From Physocladia obscura (lineage: Eukaryota > Chytridiomycota > Chytridiomycetes > Chytridiales > Chytriomycetaceae): DNA of 13,147 nt. Positions 10,876-13,147 of the stretch are shown here, piece by piece. The position numbers and the translations under genes are program-made. The stretch is from NCBI GenBank assembly GCA_027596945.1, contig JADGJH010000922.1, positions 1 through 13,147 on the forward strand, in the 5' to 3' direction. How positions within the stretch are numbered: the first letter of the stretch is position 1; every line of letters starts with the position of its first letter. The notes beneath the pieces were generated by a model. It searched no databases and had not been told where the DNA came from. It saw only the letters and a list, made by a program, of their open reading frames with translations.

Positions 10876-10888
10876 ATGGTGAACAACA
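10876..10888 (+). promoter_or_regulatory. Motif ATGGTGAACAACA, copy 3 (TAF5)
   Basis: As in Rpt2, the ATG is the whole first coding exon and the following GTGAACAACA opens a 55-nt phase-0 intron (10879-10933). Reading on without splicing gives MVNNKISQM and a TGA, so splicing is needed to reach the LisH exon, whose frame is closed upstream by the TAG that forms the 3' splice site. Confidence 0.72.
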
Positions 10889-11420
10889 AAATATCTCAAA
10901 TGTGAACACAAAACTAACGCCAGTGCAATGTAGCAAAAAGAACCATCCGGAGAAGACGTCGACCGTATTGTGGCGGCGTATTTACGCGAACGAGGTGTGC
11001 AGAACAGACAAAAAAAAAAAGCAAGTCAAACGACAATAACAAGCAAGCAACACAGGCTATAAGACCACCGAAGCGTCGTTTGTCGCCGAAGCACAGCTGC
11101 AAAGACTGCGGCGCGAACGTTTCATGGCGCAGCCCGACGGTACACATTGCATTCGACTCGATCCAAATCGAACCAAAAAAAAAAAAACTGATTGAATCAT
11201 TCCGTTCCCAGATGCCGCCGTTCCCGAAGCATCAATTCCAGATTTTATTTTATACTACAGCGAAACTGAAGCGAATAATCCAAATGCATATGAACATAGC
11301 TATGCACGCCTGACGAAATGGGTCAAAGATTCGCTCGAAAAATATAGGGTATTCTGATTCTTTTTTCCAATTCTTCGCAACATTCATCGAATTTTTTCGA
11401 AGCATCTATAATACTCCGTT

Positions 11421-11462
<42 letters not shown>

Positions 11463-13147
11463 GCAGTTAATTTTTGCACGGGTATGTAACGAAAATTAAT
11501 TAATTTTTTTTCTGTTTCCAATCTGGCAGGCTGAATTAACGAAAGTTCTATTCCCAATATTTGCTCATGCATATCTGGATTTAGTGTCTCGCTCAATGAC
11601 AGAGCAAGGTGTGGCGAACAAGAATTTAAATAACGAACAAAAAAAGTTATTTTGCGATCGCTAATCCAAAACCGATGCAATAATAATAAAAAATACAGCT
11701 CGTCATATGATGGAGACTCACAAAAAAGAGCATTTGGAACTTCATTCGACCGAAATCGCACGTCTTGCTTCTGTTACTATTCCAGATCATATAAAAGAGT
11801 CTCCTCTTGCCCAACAATTCATGAGCAATCGATATACCGTGCGTTTGAGCAGATATGCCTTTGAACTCTTATTAGCGTTCCTTCAGGTGACTTTCTTTCT
11901 GCTTTTTCTTTCCACGTTTTTTAACTTAATTTTTATGCTTAATGTTTCCTTTAATAAGGACAATAAATTTATGCTTCTCACGCGTTTACTTAATCGAAAT
12001 GTGACAATACGAGGTTTTTTTAAAAAAAAATTTTATTTTTTATTTTTTAATTTTTTTAATTTAAGCTTAATCATGTGCAAAAGTTGACAACGAAAGACCG
12101 TCTGCTCTTGTACGCGAAGAAGCCATTGGATTATCGGAACTTAATCCTTCTCAGCTCGAAGAGCACAATAAGCAGCCTGTTCAGTTGGGTGCATTGCCGG
12201 CCGATCCATGGATGATTGCAGAGCTTGAATATTATTTGCGTGATGAGGTAAACGAATTAAACAAAAAAATAATACAATTGTTTTTACTTTTGTTTGTCGC
12301 TTGTATGTACAATATATTAATTTATTTTTTGTTAAAAATCAAGAAATTCGATGCTGAGCCGTTGCGCGATGAACTACGGAAACTCATTAAACGTGAAGGC
12401 GGAGAAGACACGCCGTCTCGAGATGCTGTTCCTATGCCACCACCGTTGAGTGCTAGCATCAATGCCGAAAAAAAAAAGTGAAAATACTGAATTTTTTTTA
12501 ATGTTTCCAGGAAATTCACGGACGTGAAAAAAGAAGTGGAAGCGCTAAAAGAGCTCCGCGAAAAACTCAACCGGCAAAAAGCGACAACGACCAAATCAAT
12601 CACACCGTCCATCACCTGTTTCACATTCCACAACACGTACGACACGTTGACGTGTTTGACGGCGTCGGCAGATTCATCCCTTGTCTGTGCTGGATTTTCT
12701 GAATCAATTTTGAAGATCTGGAGTCTGAAGGGCGAAAAGTTGAAAGCGTATCAACAGCATGGAACAAATAAAGGTGTGGGGATTTTTTTTTTTTTTCAGA
12801 TTATTATTACAAATTGTTTATTTTACTTTTCTTTGTTCAGAAATCACACGCGAAGTTGAAGGATCAGATAGCAAGCGTCTAGTGGGTCATTCAGGACCCG
12901 TATACGGCGCGAGAATCAGCGGCGATAAAAAGTTTGCGATATCTTGTTCCGAAGACACAACTGTACGATTGTGGAGTCTCGAAACGTTCACCAACCTCGT
13001 GGTTTATAAAGGCCACAATTACCCTGTCTGGGATGTAGATTTGAGTGCCAATGACATTTATTTTGCGACTAGCTCGTTGGACCGAACTGCGAGACTGTGG
13101 CGCACTGATATGATTAATCCACTGCGTATTTTTGTTGGACACGAATC
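10876..13147 (+). CDS. TAF5: Transcription factor TFIID subunit TAF5, 5' part (cut by window end)
   Basis: TAF5 is a scaffold of TFIID (and of SAGA in some fungi), with LisH, NTD2 and WD40 parts. Exons: 10876-10878, 10934-10994, 11056-11139, 11212-11348, 11530-11608, 11699-11886, 11959-12013, 12084-12247, 12344-12477, 12511-12773, 12841-13147+. All introns are GT..AG (55, 61, 72, 181, 90, 72, 70, 96, 33, 67 nt) and phases join cleanly; 491 residues seen. LisH: EDVDRIVAAYLRERGYKTTE (residues 8-27). NTD2 (about 76-240): YARLTKWVKDSLEKYR, VLFPIFAHAYLDLVSRSM, LASVTIPDHIKESPLAQQF, YTVRLSRYAFELLLAFLQ. A charged linker follows, then WD repeats from about residue 336: ITCFTFHNTYDTLTCLTASA, VGHSGPVYGARISGDKKFAI with EDTTVRLWSL, GHNYPVWDVDLSAND with LDRTARLW, GHES at the edge. 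About three further WD repeats should follow outside. Confidence 0.95.
11419..11463. repeat. (ATT)n microsatellite in TAF5 intron 4
   Basis: About fourteen ATT units, two of them ATC variants, ending at TTGCAG. It lies in the longest TAF5 intron seen (181 nt) and probably accounts for its length. A GCAG directly after the repeat could act as a competing 3' splice site, but the annotated CTGGCAG at 11529 is needed to give the conserved AELTKVLFPIF. Confidence 0.85.

Overview
This is eukaryotic nuclear DNA, AT-rich and dense in short spliceosomal introns. Two conserved housekeeping genes can be assembled exon by exon. A third, a secreted-type protein gene, is also intact. The rest is AT-rich intergenic sequence and broken genes. 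Introns are mostly 33-181 nt with loose 5' splice sites. That structure, a poly-Asn gene, a PIF/Harbinger element with a Myb/SANT partner and an Exordium-like gene suggest an early-diverging fungus or related opisthokont. The species cannot be named from the sequence.

Layout. (1) 1-1398: a decayed PIF/Harbinger transposon, cut by the window's left edge, with a transposase fragment (+) and a Myb/SANT-like partner (-) arranged tail to tail. (2) 1674-3571 (+): complete gene for 26S proteasome ATPase Rpt2, 8 exons, 440 residues, divergent from the Myb/SANT pseudogene. (3) 3572-5978: long AT-rich stretch without a convincing gene. (4) 5979-6714 (+): probable gene of unknown function with a poly-Asn tract and a hydrophobic tail; its exon structure is unresolved. 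(5) 6962-7632 (-): broken SAP-domain gene with a Cys/His C-terminal domain. (6) about 7702-8443 (+): unrecognised broken gene. (7) 8892-9919 (-): intact three-exon Exordium-like protein of 298 residues. (8) about 10393-10619 (+): small unrecognised remnant. (9) 10876-13147 (+): 5' part of the TFIID subunit TAF5 gene, 11 exons seen, running off the right edge.

The most unusual signal is the 13-mer ATGGTGAACAACA, present three times on the + strand. Twice it is the start of a recognised gene (Rpt2, TAF5). In both, the ATG is an exon by itself, followed directly by a phase-0 intron of exactly 55 nt. The third copy sits at the head of the unknown poly-Asn gene. The shared bases extend ten nucleotides into the intron, well past what the other 5' splice sites here require, so this may be a start-codon/intron regulatory element.

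A second pattern is decay. In several broken genes the best frame is interrupted by TGA where Arg would fit, and two Arg positions conserved in Harbinger transposases are Cys. All are explained by CGN to TGN changes, consistent with methyl-CpG deamination. Rpt2 itself ends at a TGA in the conserved place, so TGA is a stop codon here.
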